Assembly (NCBI RefSeq): GCF_900631615.1
Contig: NZ_LR131273.1
Coordinates: forward strand, 3,132,850-3,196,849
Length of the DNA: 64,000 nucleotides
Direction of reading: 5' to 3'
Origin: Tsukamurella paurometabola
Lineage (GTDB): Bacteria > Actinomycetota > Actinomycetes > Mycobacteriales > Mycobacteriaceae
The notes beneath the pieces were generated by a model, which was given only the letters and a program-made list of their open reading frames with translations, was not told the origin of the DNA and ran no database searches. Position 1 is the stretch's first letter. Each line of letters starts with the position of its first letter. Position numbers and translations under genes: made by a program. Shown here one piece after another: positions 1 to 9,321 of this stretch.

Positions 1-1
1 G

Positions 2-244
2 CCGTCGGCGCCCCGTCGTGACCACCGCGATCAGCGCGACCAGCGGGGTGACCGGCGCGAGCAGGCGCCCCGCCGGGACGCGGCGGCGCGGCCGGCCGCC
101 GGCGCGCTGGACATGCAGTCCTTCGTCGACGAGCTCACCGAGCTGCTCCTCGACTCCTCGGACGATCTGACCGCCGGGCAGATCATCGCGATCCGCCAGC
201 GGATCGCGGATTTCGCCTTCGCACGCGGTTGGGTCACCGAGTAG
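2..244 (+). CDS. C-terminal end of a hypothetical protein (partial, 5' cut off)
   Basis: An open frame enters from the left edge and stops with TAG at 242-244. The visible 80 residues are an Arg/Asp/Gln-rich low-complexity linker (about residues 1-35) followed by a compact acidic, probably helical tail containing FVDELTELLLDSSDD and ending FARGWVTE. The stop codon abuts the GTG start of dgt, so the two genes are probably co-transcribed. I do not recognise the family. The gene upstream of dgt in M. tuberculosis is a conserved membrane-associated protein, but nothing visible here proves homology. Confidence 0.6.
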   Translation, partial: PSAPRRDHRDQRDQRGDRREQAPRRDAAARPAAGALDMQSFVDELTELLLDSSDDLTAGQIIAIRQRIADFAFARGWVTE

Positions 245-1570
245 GTGCCGCCGCGCCTGCCCGGTCCGGCCGCGTATCAGCCGGCCGACGTCGAACGCCT
301 CGTCGCCGAACCGCCCAAAACCGCGGGCCTCGAAGCGGATACCGAGCCCACACTGTTCTCGGGCCCGCAGTGGGAGGCCCTGCGCTGGGAAGGGCACAGC
401 TCGGCCTTCGCGCGCGACCGCGCTCGGGTGCTGCACAGCGCCGCCCTTCGCCGCCTCGCCGATAAGACGCAGGTCGTGGGCCCGCGCGAGGGTGACACGC
501 CCCGTACCCGGCTCACCCACTCGCTGGAAGTCAGCCAGATCGGCCGCGGTATCGCCCTCGGGATCGGCTGCGACCCGGACCTGGTGGACCTCGCCGGCCT
601 CGCCCACGACATCGGCCACCCGCCCTACGGCCACAACGGCGAACGCGCGCTCGACGAGGTGGCCCGGGACATCGGCGGCTTCGAGGGCAACGCGCAGAAC
701 CTGCGCATCCTCACCCGGCTCGAACCCAAGGTGCTCGATGCCGCGGGGGAGTCGGTGGGACTCAACCTCACCCGCGCCGCACTCGATGCGGCGACCAAGT
801 ATCCGTGGTTGCGCCGCGAGCCCGGCGGCAAGTTCGGCGTGTACGACGACGACGCGCACGTCCTGGAGTGGATGCGGGGCGGTGAGGACGGGCCGTACGG
901 CACCCGCCAGTGCCTCGAGTCGCAGGTCATGGACTGGTCCGACGACGTGGCCTACTCCGTGCACGATGTCGAGGACGGAGTGCTCTCGGGCCGCCTCGAC
1001 CTGCGCGCGCTCTCGTCGCCCGCGGAGGTGCGCAGCCTCTCCGGCTTCGGCGCGAGCAGCTTCCGCGGCGCCGAGGCCGCGGAGCTGGAGGAGGCCGGTG
1101 CTCGGCTCGCCTCGTTCGACGTGGTCGCCGCGGCCGCGAAGTACGACGGCGGCCTCGCCTCCTCGGTGGCGCTCAAGCGCATGACCAGTGAGCTGGTGGG
1201 CCGCTTCGCCTCGGCCGCGATCGACGCGACCCGCGCCGCCACGGCCAACGAGCCGGTGTGCCGGTACGAGGCGGACGTCGAGGTGCCGCCGTCCGTCCGT
1301 GCCGAGGTGATCCTGCTGAAAACGATGGCGCTGCAGTACATCTACTCCAACCAGATGCACCTGGCCATACAGCAGGGGCAGCGTGATCGGATACTGCGCG
1401 TGGCGGACTACCTGATGGGCGCGTCACCGTCGAACATCGATCCGCTGTACTCCCCGGCGTACCTGGCCGCGGACTCCGACGCCGCCCGGCTGCGCGTGGT
1501 CGTCGACCAGATCGCGTCGATGACCGAGACCCGCCTGGAGCGGCTGGACCAGAAGGTCCTCGAGGGCTGA
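245..1570 (+). CDS. dgt: Deoxyguanosinetriphosphate triphosphohydrolase-like protein
   Basis: HD-superfamily dNTP triphosphohydrolase of 441 residues, which removes triphosphate from dNTPs to give deoxynucleosides and so affects cytosolic dNTP pools. The metal-binding pattern is visible: [14 protein letters not shown] near residues 90-105, then [15 protein letters not shown] (HD pair) near 120, with the family pattern continuing in [18 protein letters not shown]. The length suits the dgt family. The start is GTG at 245, directly after the upstream stop. Only 20 bases separate its end from dnaG, the same dgt-dnaG pairing as in mycobacteria, so one operon is likely. Confidence 0.95.
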   Translation: MPPRLPGPAAYQPADVERLVAEPPKTAGLEADTEPTLFSGPQWEALRWEGHSSAFARDRARVLHSAALRRLADKTQVVGPREGDTPRTRLTHSLEVSQIGRGIALGIGCDPDLVDLAGLAHDIGHPPYGHNGERALDEVARDIGGFEGNAQNLRILTRLEPKVLDAAGESVGLNLTRAALDAATKYPWLRREPGGKFGVYDDDAHVLEWMRGGEDGPYGTRQCLESQVMDWSDDVAYSVHDVEDGVLSGRLDLRALSSPAEVRSLSGFGASSFRGAEAAELEEAGARLASFDVVAAAAKYDGGLASSVALKRMTSELVGRFASAAIDATRAATANEPVCRYEADVEVPPSVRAEVILLKTMALQYIYSNQMHLAIQQGQRDRILRVADYLMGASPSNIDPLYSPAYLAADSDAARLRVVVDQIASMTETRLERLDQKVLEG

Positions 1571-1590
1571 CCGGCAGTACACTCGAACTC

Positions 1591-3522
1591 GTGGTCGGCA
1601 GAATCCCGGAGCGTGACATCGCGGCGATCCGCGACCGTGCGCGCATCGAGGACGTCGTCGGCGAGTACGTGGCACTGCGTCCCGCCGGTGTGGGCTCGAT
1701 GAAGGGCCTGTGCCCGTTCCACGACGAGAAGACACCCAGCTTCCACGTGCGCCCTTCGCAGGGCTTCTTCCACTGCTTCGGCTGCGGCGAGGGCGGCGAC
1801 GTCATCTCCTTCCTGCAGAAGATCGAGCACGTGCCCTTCGTCGAGGCCGTCGAGCAGCTCGCCGACAAGGTGGGCATCCAGATCACCTACGAGGGCGGCG
1901 GCCCCGGTCCGAAGCAGGACCGCGGTACCCGCATGCGGCTGGTGGCGGCCAACGCGGCCGCGCAGAAGTTCTACGCCGAGCAGCTGCGCACGCCCGAGGC
2001 GGAGATCGCGCGCAAGTACCTCACCGACCGTGACTTCACCGAGGAGGACGCGGCGTTCTACGGCTGCGGCTACGCCCCGTCGGGCTGGGACACGATGACC
2101 AAAGCGCTGCTGCGCCAGGGCTTCGACGTCAAGGAGCTCGAGGCGGCCGGGCTGTCGAAGCCGGGGCAGCGCGGTCCCATCGACCGCTTCCATCGCCGCC
2201 TGCTGTGGCCCATCAAGAATCTGGGCGGCGACGTGATCGGCTTCGGCGCGCGCAAGCTGTTCGACGACGACAACCTCGGCAAGTACATGAACACGCCCGA
2301 GACCATGCTCTACAAGAAGTCGCAGGTCCTGTTCGGTCTCGACCACGCGAAGAAGCACATCGCCAAGGGACATCAGGTGGTGGTCGTCGAGGGCTACACC
2401 GACGTCATGGCCATGCACGCCGCCGGCGTCGAGACCGCGGTCGCGTCCTGTGGTACGGCGTTCGGCGAGGAGCACGTCTCGCTGGTGCGCCGGCTCATGA
2501 TGGACGACAGTTACTTCCGCGGCGAGGTGATCTACACCTTCGACGGAGACGAGGCGGGCCGCGCCGCCGCGATGAAGGCCTTCGACGGCGACCAGAAGAT
2601 CGCCGGCCAGACGTTCGTCGCCGTCGCGCCCGACGGCATGGATCCGTGCGAGCTGCGCCAGCGCCGCGGCGACGAGGCGGTGCGCGACCTCATCGCGCAG
2701 CGCGTCCCGATGTTCGAGTTCGCGGTGAAGACGCTGATCACCGAATTCGACCTCGACACCGCCGAGGGTCGCGTGCACGCACTGCGCCGCTCGGTGCCCG
2801 TGGTCGCCCGGATCAAGGACATGGCGCTCCGGGACGAGTACGCGCGGCAGCTCGCCGGTTGGGTCGGCTGGGAGGACGTCACGCAGGTCCTGCGCCGCGT
2901 CCGCGAGGAGTCCGCGCGGATCCGCCGCGGCGAGGGCAGGCCCGGGCCGGGCGCGCCCGCCCCGTCGAACAACCGGTTCCGCGCCCCGGCACCCGCCGCG
3001 CCGGTGCCCGAGGTCCGGCCGGCAGGACCACAGCGGCCCAACCCGTCCGACCCGGTGCTGTGGGTGCAGCGCGAGGTGCTCAAGGCGGCGCTCCAGGTGC
3101 CGTCGCTCGCGGGCATGGTCTTCGACGCGCTCTCCGACGACATGTTCACCGACCCCGCGTACCGCGCGGTGCGGCTGGCGATCGAGGCCGCGGGCGGCAT
3201 CGCCGCGGGCCTCGGCGGTCCGGAGTGGGTGGACACGGTGGTGCGCCACGTCGACGGCCCCGTGCTGGAGCCGCTGGTCACCGAACTCGCGGTCGAACCC
3301 ATGCAGGTCGCCGGCGATCCGACCCCACGGTACGTCGAGTCCGTGATGGCACGACTACAGGAAGTATGGGTCGGCGCGCAGGTGGCGGACCTGAAGTCGA
3401 AGCTGCGCCGCATGTCGCCCAACTCCGACGCCGACTACAACCGCCTCTTCGGCGACCTCGTGGCGCTCGAGAGCTACCGGCAGAGCCTGCTCAAGATGGC
3501 CGTGGGTGACAGCGCCTTCTAG
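1591..3522 (+). CDS. dnaG: DNA primase
   Basis: Bacterial replicative primase of 643 residues, which makes RNA primers at the fork with DnaB. In order: an N-terminal CHC2 zinc finger (CPFHDEKTPSFHV ... HCFGC, about residues 40-65), a TOPRIM catalytic domain (VVVEGYTDVMAMHAAG and FDGDEAGRAA, about 265-320), a Pro/Ala-rich linker near 450-490, and a C-terminal helicase-binding domain. Length is normal for actinobacterial DnaG. The start is GTG at 1591, giving VVGRIPERDIAAIRDRA at the N terminus. Its 3' end overlaps the opposing small gene by four bases. Confidence 0.97.
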   Translation: MVGRIPERDIAAIRDRARIEDVVGEYVALRPAGVGSMKGLCPFHDEKTPSFHVRPSQGFFHCFGCGEGGDVISFLQKIEHVPFVEAVEQLADKVGIQITYEGGGPGPKQDRGTRMRLVAANAAAQKFYAEQLRTPEAEIARKYLTDRDFTEEDAAFYGCGYAPSGWDTMTKALLRQGFDVKELEAAGLSKPGQRGPIDRFHRRLLWPIKNLGGDVIGFGARKLFDDDNLGKYMNTPETMLYKKSQVLFGLDHAKKHIAKGHQVVVVEGYTDVMAMHAAGVETAVASCGTAFGEEHVSLVRRLMMDDSYFRGEVIYTFDGDEAGRAAAMKAFDGDQKIAGQTFVAVAPDGMDPCELRQRRGDEAVRDLIAQRVPMFEFAVKTLITEFDLDTAEGRVHALRRSVPVVARIKDMALRDEYARQLAGWVGWEDVTQVLRRVREESARIRRGEGRPGPGAPAPSNNRFRAPAPAAPVPEVRPAGPQRPNPSDPVLWVQREVLKAALQVPSLAGMVFDALSDDMFTDPAYRAVRLAIEAAGGIAAGLGGPEWVDTVVRHVDGPVLEPLVTELAVEPMQVAGDPTPRYVESVMARLQEVWVGAQVADLKSKLRRMSPNSDADYNRLFGDLVALESYRQSLLKMAVGDSAF

Positions 3523-3761
3523 TCCAGGTCGGTCTTGGGGGAGTAGATCACCGTCTGCGCATCGATCTCGCGCATGGTGCGCATCTTCGGATCGGGGTTG
3601 AGCTGCTCGGCGAGCTTGCGGCGCCCGATCTCCACGGCCTTCTTCGTCGCCGGGCTGGTGGCGATGGCCTTCGCGGTGCGATTGATCTGCTCGTACCGGC
3701 GGCGTCCGGCCTTGGTGCCCAGCACGTAGCCCGCACCAGCGGCGATAACCAGTCGGATCAT
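3519..3761 (-). CDS. Small conserved YtxH-like protein, Rv2342-type
   Basis: An 80-residue basic protein. A short hydrophobic glycine-rich N terminus (MIRLVIAAGAGYVLGTKAGR) could be a single membrane anchor, followed by a helical charged segment. The motif GAGYVLGTKAGRRRYEQI is the type found in small YtxH/DUF proteins next to dnaG in mycobacteria (Rv2342). It is convergent with dnaG and overlaps its stop by four bases. Function unknown. Position and composition support a real gene; the family link is from memory of the mycobacterial locus. Confidence 0.75.
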   Translation of the reverse strand: MIRLVIAAGAGYVLGTKAGRRRYEQINRTAKAIATSPATKKAVEIGRRKLAEQLNPDPKMRTMREIDAQTVIYSPKTDLD

Positions 3762-3824
3762 GCCGCCACTGTACCGGCCGCGGGCCCGCTCCGACGGGCG
3801 GTCCCCGGCCGATAGGCTCGGACC

Positions 3825-4568
3825 ATGAGCTCGTACCCGCCCGCGCAGACGATCGCAGAGTTCGAGGCCAACATCGCCGAGGTGATGCGCCGCATCGACG
3901 CCGCCGCGGCCCGGGCGGGGCGGTCACCGTCGGACGTGCGACTCCTGCCCGTCAGCAAGACGGTGCCCCAGGAACGGCTGCGGCTCGCCGTCGCCGCGGG
4001 CTGCCGCGAACTGGGCGAGAACAAGGTGCAGGAGGCCAAGCGCAAGAGCGCCGAGATGGCCGACCTGGACGTCTCGTGGGCCGTGATCGGGCATCTGCAG
4101 ACCAACAAGGCCAAGGACGTCGCGGCCGTGGCGGCGGAGTTCCAGGCCCTCGACAGCGTGCGCGTCACGGAGGCGCTCGATCGTCGGTTGCAGGCCCTGG
4201 GGCGCGGGCTCGACGTCTACGTGCAGGTGAACACCTCGGCCGAGGAGCAGAAGTACGGGCTGCCGCCCGCCGAGGTGCCCGCGTTCCTGGATGCGCTGCC
4301 CGCCTACACGTCGCTGCGGGTGCGCGGCTTCATGACCCTCGCCGAGTTCTCGTCCGACGAGGAGCGGGTGCGCGCCTGCTTCCGGCGGCTCCGCGAGGTC
4401 CGGGACCGGGCGGTGCAGGACGGGTCCGAGGCGGTGGAGCTCTCGATGGGCATGTCCGGTGACTACGAGATCGCGGTCGAGGAGGGCTCGACCTGCGTGC
4501 GGGTGGGCCAGGCGATCTTCGGCTCGCGCGCCACGCCGGACAGCGCGTACTGGCCCGCGGGGCAGTAG
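3825..4568 (+). CDS. YggS/PLPBP-family pyridoxal phosphate-binding protein
   Basis: A 247-residue single-domain TIM-barrel protein of the YggS/ProSC family, which binds pyridoxal 5'-phosphate and helps maintain vitamin B6 and amino acid homeostasis without known catalysis. The PLP lysine lies in RLLPVSKTVPQERL (about residue 45). Other family signatures are ELGENKVQEAKRK, WAVIGHLQTNKAKD, a mid-barrel RGFMTLAEF and the phosphate-binding ELSMGMSGDYEIAVEEGST. The full length matches the family. The start is ATG at 3825. The next gene begins 10 bases after its stop, so an operon is likely. Confidence 0.93.
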   Translation: MSSYPPAQTIAEFEANIAEVMRRIDAAAARAGRSPSDVRLLPVSKTVPQERLRLAVAAGCRELGENKVQEAKRKSAEMADLDVSWAVIGHLQTNKAKDVAAVAAEFQALDSVRVTEALDRRLQALGRGLDVYVQVNTSAEEQKYGLPPAEVPAFLDALPAYTSLRVRGFMTLAEFSSDEERVRACFRRLREVRDRAVQDGSEAVELSMGMSGDYEIAVEEGSTCVRVGQAIFGSRATPDSAYWPAGQ

Positions 4569-4578
4569 TCTTCCGCTC

Positions 4579-5124
4579 GTGCTGACCGACGACGAGGACC
4601 GCCAGTTCACCGCCGCCGACATCGCCGAGCTCCTGGCGGTCGTCGTGGCGCTGGGGCTGCTGTTCTGGCTACTCGAACCGCTCAATCCATGGGTGAAGTA
4701 CCCGGCGATCCTGTTCGGTTCCGTCACCGTGCTCGCGGTGTGGCGAGGCCTGCGCGGGGTGATCGAGAAGCGCTCGGGCGGACGCGCGGGGACGATGGCG
4801 CCCCTGCAGATCGTCGAGACCGCGCCCGGGGTCCGCTCGCTGATCCTCGTGGCCGGCGGTACGCCGTCCGACGATGCCGCTCGCGCGCTCGGGCACGAAC
4901 CCACGGGCTACTTCTGGCAAGGGGTCGCCGAGCGAATCCTGTTGGAGCCGATGCTCGAGGTGCTCGACTTCGACAGTGAGGCAGGGGTGTTCAGTGCGCG
5001 TAGCGCAGATCTCGAGACCTTGGCGATCGCCGGCCGGGCGATGGCCGGGATCGTGAACGATCCCGCGCGGCTGCGCGAGGTGGTGGCGGCCGCGGAGGCC
5101 GACGGCTTCGTCTTCGACGACTGA
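4579..5124 (+). CDS. Hypothetical membrane-anchored protein
   Basis: A GTG at 4579, ten bases after the YggS stop, gives a 181-residue protein. Extending the frame further upstream gives an Arg-rich out-of-frame sequence, so I prefer this start. Residues about 15-60 form two hydrophobic segments (ELLAVVVALGLLFWLL and YPAILFGSVTVLAVWRGL). The remainder is soluble, with no motif I recognise. Probably co-transcribed with the YggS-like gene and the DUF5685-like gene that follows 18 bases later. Confidence 0.7.
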   Translation: MLTDDEDRQFTAADIAELLAVVVALGLLFWLLEPLNPWVKYPAILFGSVTVLAVWRGLRGVIEKRSGGRAGTMAPLQIVETAPGVRSLILVAGGTPSDDAARALGHEPTGYFWQGVAERILLEPMLEVLDFDSEAGVFSARSADLETLAIAGRAMAGIVNDPARLREVVAAAEADGFVFDD

Positions 5125-5142
5125 TCTCGGGCGGGAGGGATC

Positions 5143-6147
5143 GTGCTCGGTCTCGTGCGATCGTGTTCCGCGCACCTCGAACCCGAGGTGCGGCAACGGT
5201 GGCGCGCACACCTGTGCGGGCTGTGCCTGACACTGCGCGGCACCGCCGGCCAGTCGGCGCGGGCGTGCACCAACACCGACGCCGCGCTGCTCTCGGCGCT
5301 CGTCGAGGCGCAACAGCCGTGGCCCGCAGCCACGCGCACCGCCGGCCCGTGCGCGCTGCGTGGGATGCGGCGCGCCGAGGTGATCGCCCCGGCGGAACTC
5401 GGAGTCCGGCTGGGTGCCACGGCGGCGCTGACGCTCGCGGCCGCGAAGATCGGCGATCACGCGGCCGAGCGGGAGGCGGGCCTGCGCGGTTCCGCAGTCA
5501 CGGCCCGCGGCACCGTCGGGCTGCTGCGCGCGACCGAACGGCGGCTGCGGCGGAGAGCCGAGGCCGACGGTCCCGTCGCCGCTGCGGCCCGGGTGCCCGA
5601 GGCGCTCACCGGGCTCGCCGAGCAGGCGCGGATCGAATCGCGCGCCACGCGGCTGGATGAGGTCACGGCACCCACGGCGGCGGCGGTCGGCGGCATGTTC
5701 GCCGCTACGGCCGTGCTCGCGGGGTGTCCGGAGAACGCGGAGCCGCTGGGTGAGCTCGGACGCGCATACGGGGAGTTCGCGCACCTCGCGGACGCGCTCG
5801 AGGACCTGGCCCGCGACCGCGAGCACGGCGCGTACAACGCCCTCGACGCAACCGGGACCACCGTGGACGCGGCCGTGGCGCGGCTGCAGGCCTTGCGGGA
5901 CGTCGTGATCGAGCGGCTGGAGAGCGTCGAGCTGCGCGACGACCGGCTGGTCCGTCCGCTCCTGTCGACCGCGATGGCGACGGTGCTCGCGGCGCGGAGG
6001 ACGCCGATGGACAAGCGCGTGAAGAGGATGGACGAGAAGGCGAAGAAGAAGCTCGGGCGGCGGTCCGTCGACGCGGGCGAGTCCGCCGGGGACTGTTGCT
6101 GCGACGGAGACTGCTGTTGCGACGGCGGCTGTTGCGACTGCTCCTGA
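5143..6147 (+). CDS. DUF5685-like regulatory/uncharacterised protein with cysteine-rich tail
   Basis: A 334-residue protein starting GTG at 5143. The N terminus has MLGLVRSCSAHL and a CGLCLTLR motif (about residues 25-32), which I associate with the actinobacterial DUF5685 family; that is recall, not a search. The middle is a long alanine-rich helical region. The C terminus is unusual: after a basic stretch it ends in a tandem cluster of Cys and Asp (GDCCCDGDCCCDGGCCDCS), so nine of the last 17 residues are cysteine. Such a tail could bind metal. It is the last gene of the rightward group and is followed by a bidirectional terminator. Confidence 0.7.
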   Translation: MLGLVRSCSAHLEPEVRQRWRAHLCGLCLTLRGTAGQSARACTNTDAALLSALVEAQQPWPAATRTAGPCALRGMRRAEVIAPAELGVRLGATAALTLAAAKIGDHAAEREAGLRGSAVTARGTVGLLRATERRLRRRAEADGPVAAAARVPEALTGLAEQARIESRATRLDEVTAPTAAAVGGMFAATAVLAGCPENAEPLGELGRAYGEFAHLADALEDLARDREHGAYNALDATGTTVDAAVARLQALRDVVIERLESVELRDDRLVRPLLSTAMATVLAARRTPMDKRVKRMDEKAKKKLGRRSVDAGESAGDCCCDGDCCCDGGCCDCS

Positions 6148-6157
6148 TACGACGCGG

Positions 6158-6185
6158 CCCGGTGGAAGCGGGCGCTTCCACCGGG
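6158..6185. terminator. Bidirectional terminator hairpin between convergent genes
   Basis: A perfect 12-bp stem (6158-6169 pairing with 6174-6185) with a 4-base loop lies between the DUF5685-like gene and the opposing gapB gene, so it could terminate both. There is no long T run on either side, which is common in high-GC actinobacteria. Confidence 0.7.
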
Positions 6186-6204
6186 GCGGCGACGAGTTGG
6201 AAGG

Positions 6205-7728
<1,524 letters not shown>

Positions 7729-7835
7729 TATGCAATGCGCCGACGGGACGGTCGCCCACCGGGGCGATGGGGGAGAACGTCCAGGAGCAGCCTCCGGAAC
7801 GCCTGGTCACGGCGGTCGGTCCGGCGGAGGGCTGT

Positions 7836-8939
7836 TCAGTCGGATCCGAGCGGACCGTCGATCGCGTGCTCGATCCGGTCGACCACCGCCGACGGTTCGC
7901 TGTGCGTCGTGTCGATCGTGAGACGGCAACCGTCGCGGTGGCGGCGCAGGTGTGCCGCCGCCCGGTGGGCTCCCGCAGCGATGGCGCGTTGTCGCGCCGG
8001 GTCGGCGCCGAGCAGGTCGTCTCCGGGGAGACGCCCCGTGTTGTCATGCGAGCGCCGCGCTACGCGGGCCGACAGGGCGCGGTCGGAGGCGTCGAGGAGC
8101 ACGCGGGTCAACGCCTCATCCTCGTGCGCATCGGTGTCCAGCTCCGGGTCCCGCGCGACGACGACCAAGTCTTCCGCTCCCGCGCGCTCGTAACCCGCGG
8201 TCAGTGCGGCGTAGCCGGCCGCATGGACACCGGGTTCGTAGTCCGGCCCGACGAAGCCGAGCTGCCCGACGTCGATGTAGCCGGTCGCGCGGCCGGCCGC
8301 CCACCGTCGCCGGACCAGCTCCCAGCCCACAGAGGACTTCCCGACGGCCGGGGCGCCGTACACCAGTGTCGTCGGTAGGGGAGCGGCCCGCGCCGACGGT
8401 GCCGGCGTCCACGGGCCGGGGCGCATCGACGTGTGCCGGACGAGGAGTTCCTGCGCGACGTCCTCGACATCACGCGAGGTCGTGTCGACGGTGTCGGCCG
8501 ACGTCCGGTCGAGGCGGCGGGCGAGTTGTTCCAGGTCGGCGAGCACGTCAGCGGTCGAACCGCGGGCGAGGTAGCGACGTCGCAGCTCGGCCCAGTCGCA
8601 GCGGAGTCTGACGTGCTCGAGCTCGATGTCGGCGCCGGTACCGGCGCCGAGTCGCGGCGCGCCGAGGTTCGGATCGACGACGCCGGACACCACCATCTGG
8701 CGGAGGCCCCGTGCGCTCCAGGCCCGGATCAGGCGGCGTGCGTTCTCGGCCTTCACGGCGTGCGGCGCACTCCCCGCGAGCCGGTCGTACGGGCCGAGGA
8801 GGCCGAGTTGGTCGATGTCGACGTAGGCTGCGTTCCCGCCACCAGCAGTGAGGAGTTCGAACACCCGCCATCCGGTGGTGGTCTTCCCTGTGCCGGGTGC
8901 GCCGCTGATCCACAACGTCGTGGTCGTCACCGTTCCCAC
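7836..8939 (-). CDS. Tandem two-domain P-loop NTPase/kinase-like protein
   Basis: A 367-residue protein with two similar nucleotide-binding halves. Half one has Walker A GAPGTGKTTTGW near residue 13, then AAYVDIDQLGLLGPYD. Half two has Walker A GAPAVGKSSVGWELV near residue 200, then TGYIDVGQLGFVGPDYEP. The repeated order (P-loop, Y-[IV]-D-[IV]-x-Q-L-G, GP) shows an internal duplication. Each half resembles small gluconate- or shikimate-kinase-sized P-loop domains, but no substrate signature is recognised. It sits alone between gapB and a tRNA gene on the same strand. The product is probably cytosolic; function unknown. Confidence 0.75.
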   Translation of the reverse strand: MGTVTTTTLWISGAPGTGKTTTGWRVFELLTAGGGNAAYVDIDQLGLLGPYDRLAGSAPHAVKAENARRLIRAWSARGLRQMVVSGVVDPNLGAPRLGAGTGADIELEHVRLRCDWAELRRRYLARGSTADVLADLEQLARRLDRTSADTVDTTSRDVEDVAQELLVRHTSMRPGPWTPAPSARAAPLPTTLVYGAPAVGKSSVGWELVRRRWAAGRATGYIDVGQLGFVGPDYEPGVHAAGYAALTAGYERAGAEDLVVVARDPELDTDAHEDEALTRVLLDASDRALSARVARRSHDNTGRLPGDDLLGADPARQRAIAAGAHRAAAHLRRHRDGCRLTIDTTHSEPSAVVDRIEHAIDGPLGSD

Positions 8940-8996
8940 GGTAGGCAGTGGTGCAAGCCGATTTCGATGCTGAGCCGCAGCGGGGCGGTTGACAGG

Positions 8997-9070
8997 TGGG
9001 GCAGGTGGGGCTCGAACCCACGACCAGCGGATTATGAGTCCGCGGCTCTAACCGACTGAGCTACTGCCCC
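8997..9070 (-). tRNA. tRNA-Met (anticodon CAT), elongator-like
   Basis: A 74-nt cloverleaf on the minus strand. The 7-bp acceptor stem pairs 9064-9070 with 8998-9004. The anticodon loop reads CTCATAA between perfect 5-bp stems, and the T arm (GTGGG/CCCAC) carries TTCGAGC. The anticodon is CAT. The first acceptor pair is G-C and a standard D arm is present, so it is not the initiator. It could instead be tRNA-Ile2, in which C34 is modified to lysidine. The close match I recall to mycobacterial metU makes elongator Met more likely. The 3' CCA is only partly encoded. Confidence 0.85.
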
Positions 9071-9212
9071 TCGCCGGTCGCTCGGTGTCGCGCGAGGTCG
9101 ACCCTCGCCGCTCATCAGTCCTGACCAGCGCGAACACACTAGCACTGGTGCGAACAGATGGGCGTGAAGGGCTACGTCTTTGCGGTCGCACTCGACGGAA
9201 GTGATCTCTGTT

Positions 9213-9229
9213 ACATTTGTTGCAAATGT
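9213..9229. promoter_or_regulatory. Perfect 17-bp inverted repeat upstream of secreted protein gene
   Basis: ACATTTG-TTG-CAAATGT is a perfect 7+3+7 palindrome in an unusually AT-rich patch, 93 bases upstream of the ATG of the 644-residue secreted protein. It has the form of a dimeric repressor or activator operator. No adjacent regulator gene is present. The 9071-9321 gap otherwise shows no gene. Confidence 0.5.
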
Positions 9230-9321
9230 GGTTGAATGGCACTTGATGGGCGGAAGTTGCTGCAAGCTCTGAGCGGCCTCCGACGATGCTTCAAGACAGC
9301 GAGCACCCCGAGGAGTCCCCC

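Noticed and set aside
4459-4578. Longer N terminus for the membrane protein at 4579
   Set aside because: The extra 40 residues are Arg/Ala-rich and read in another frame of the YggS-like gene's end. The GTG at 4579 gives a compact start in the spacer.
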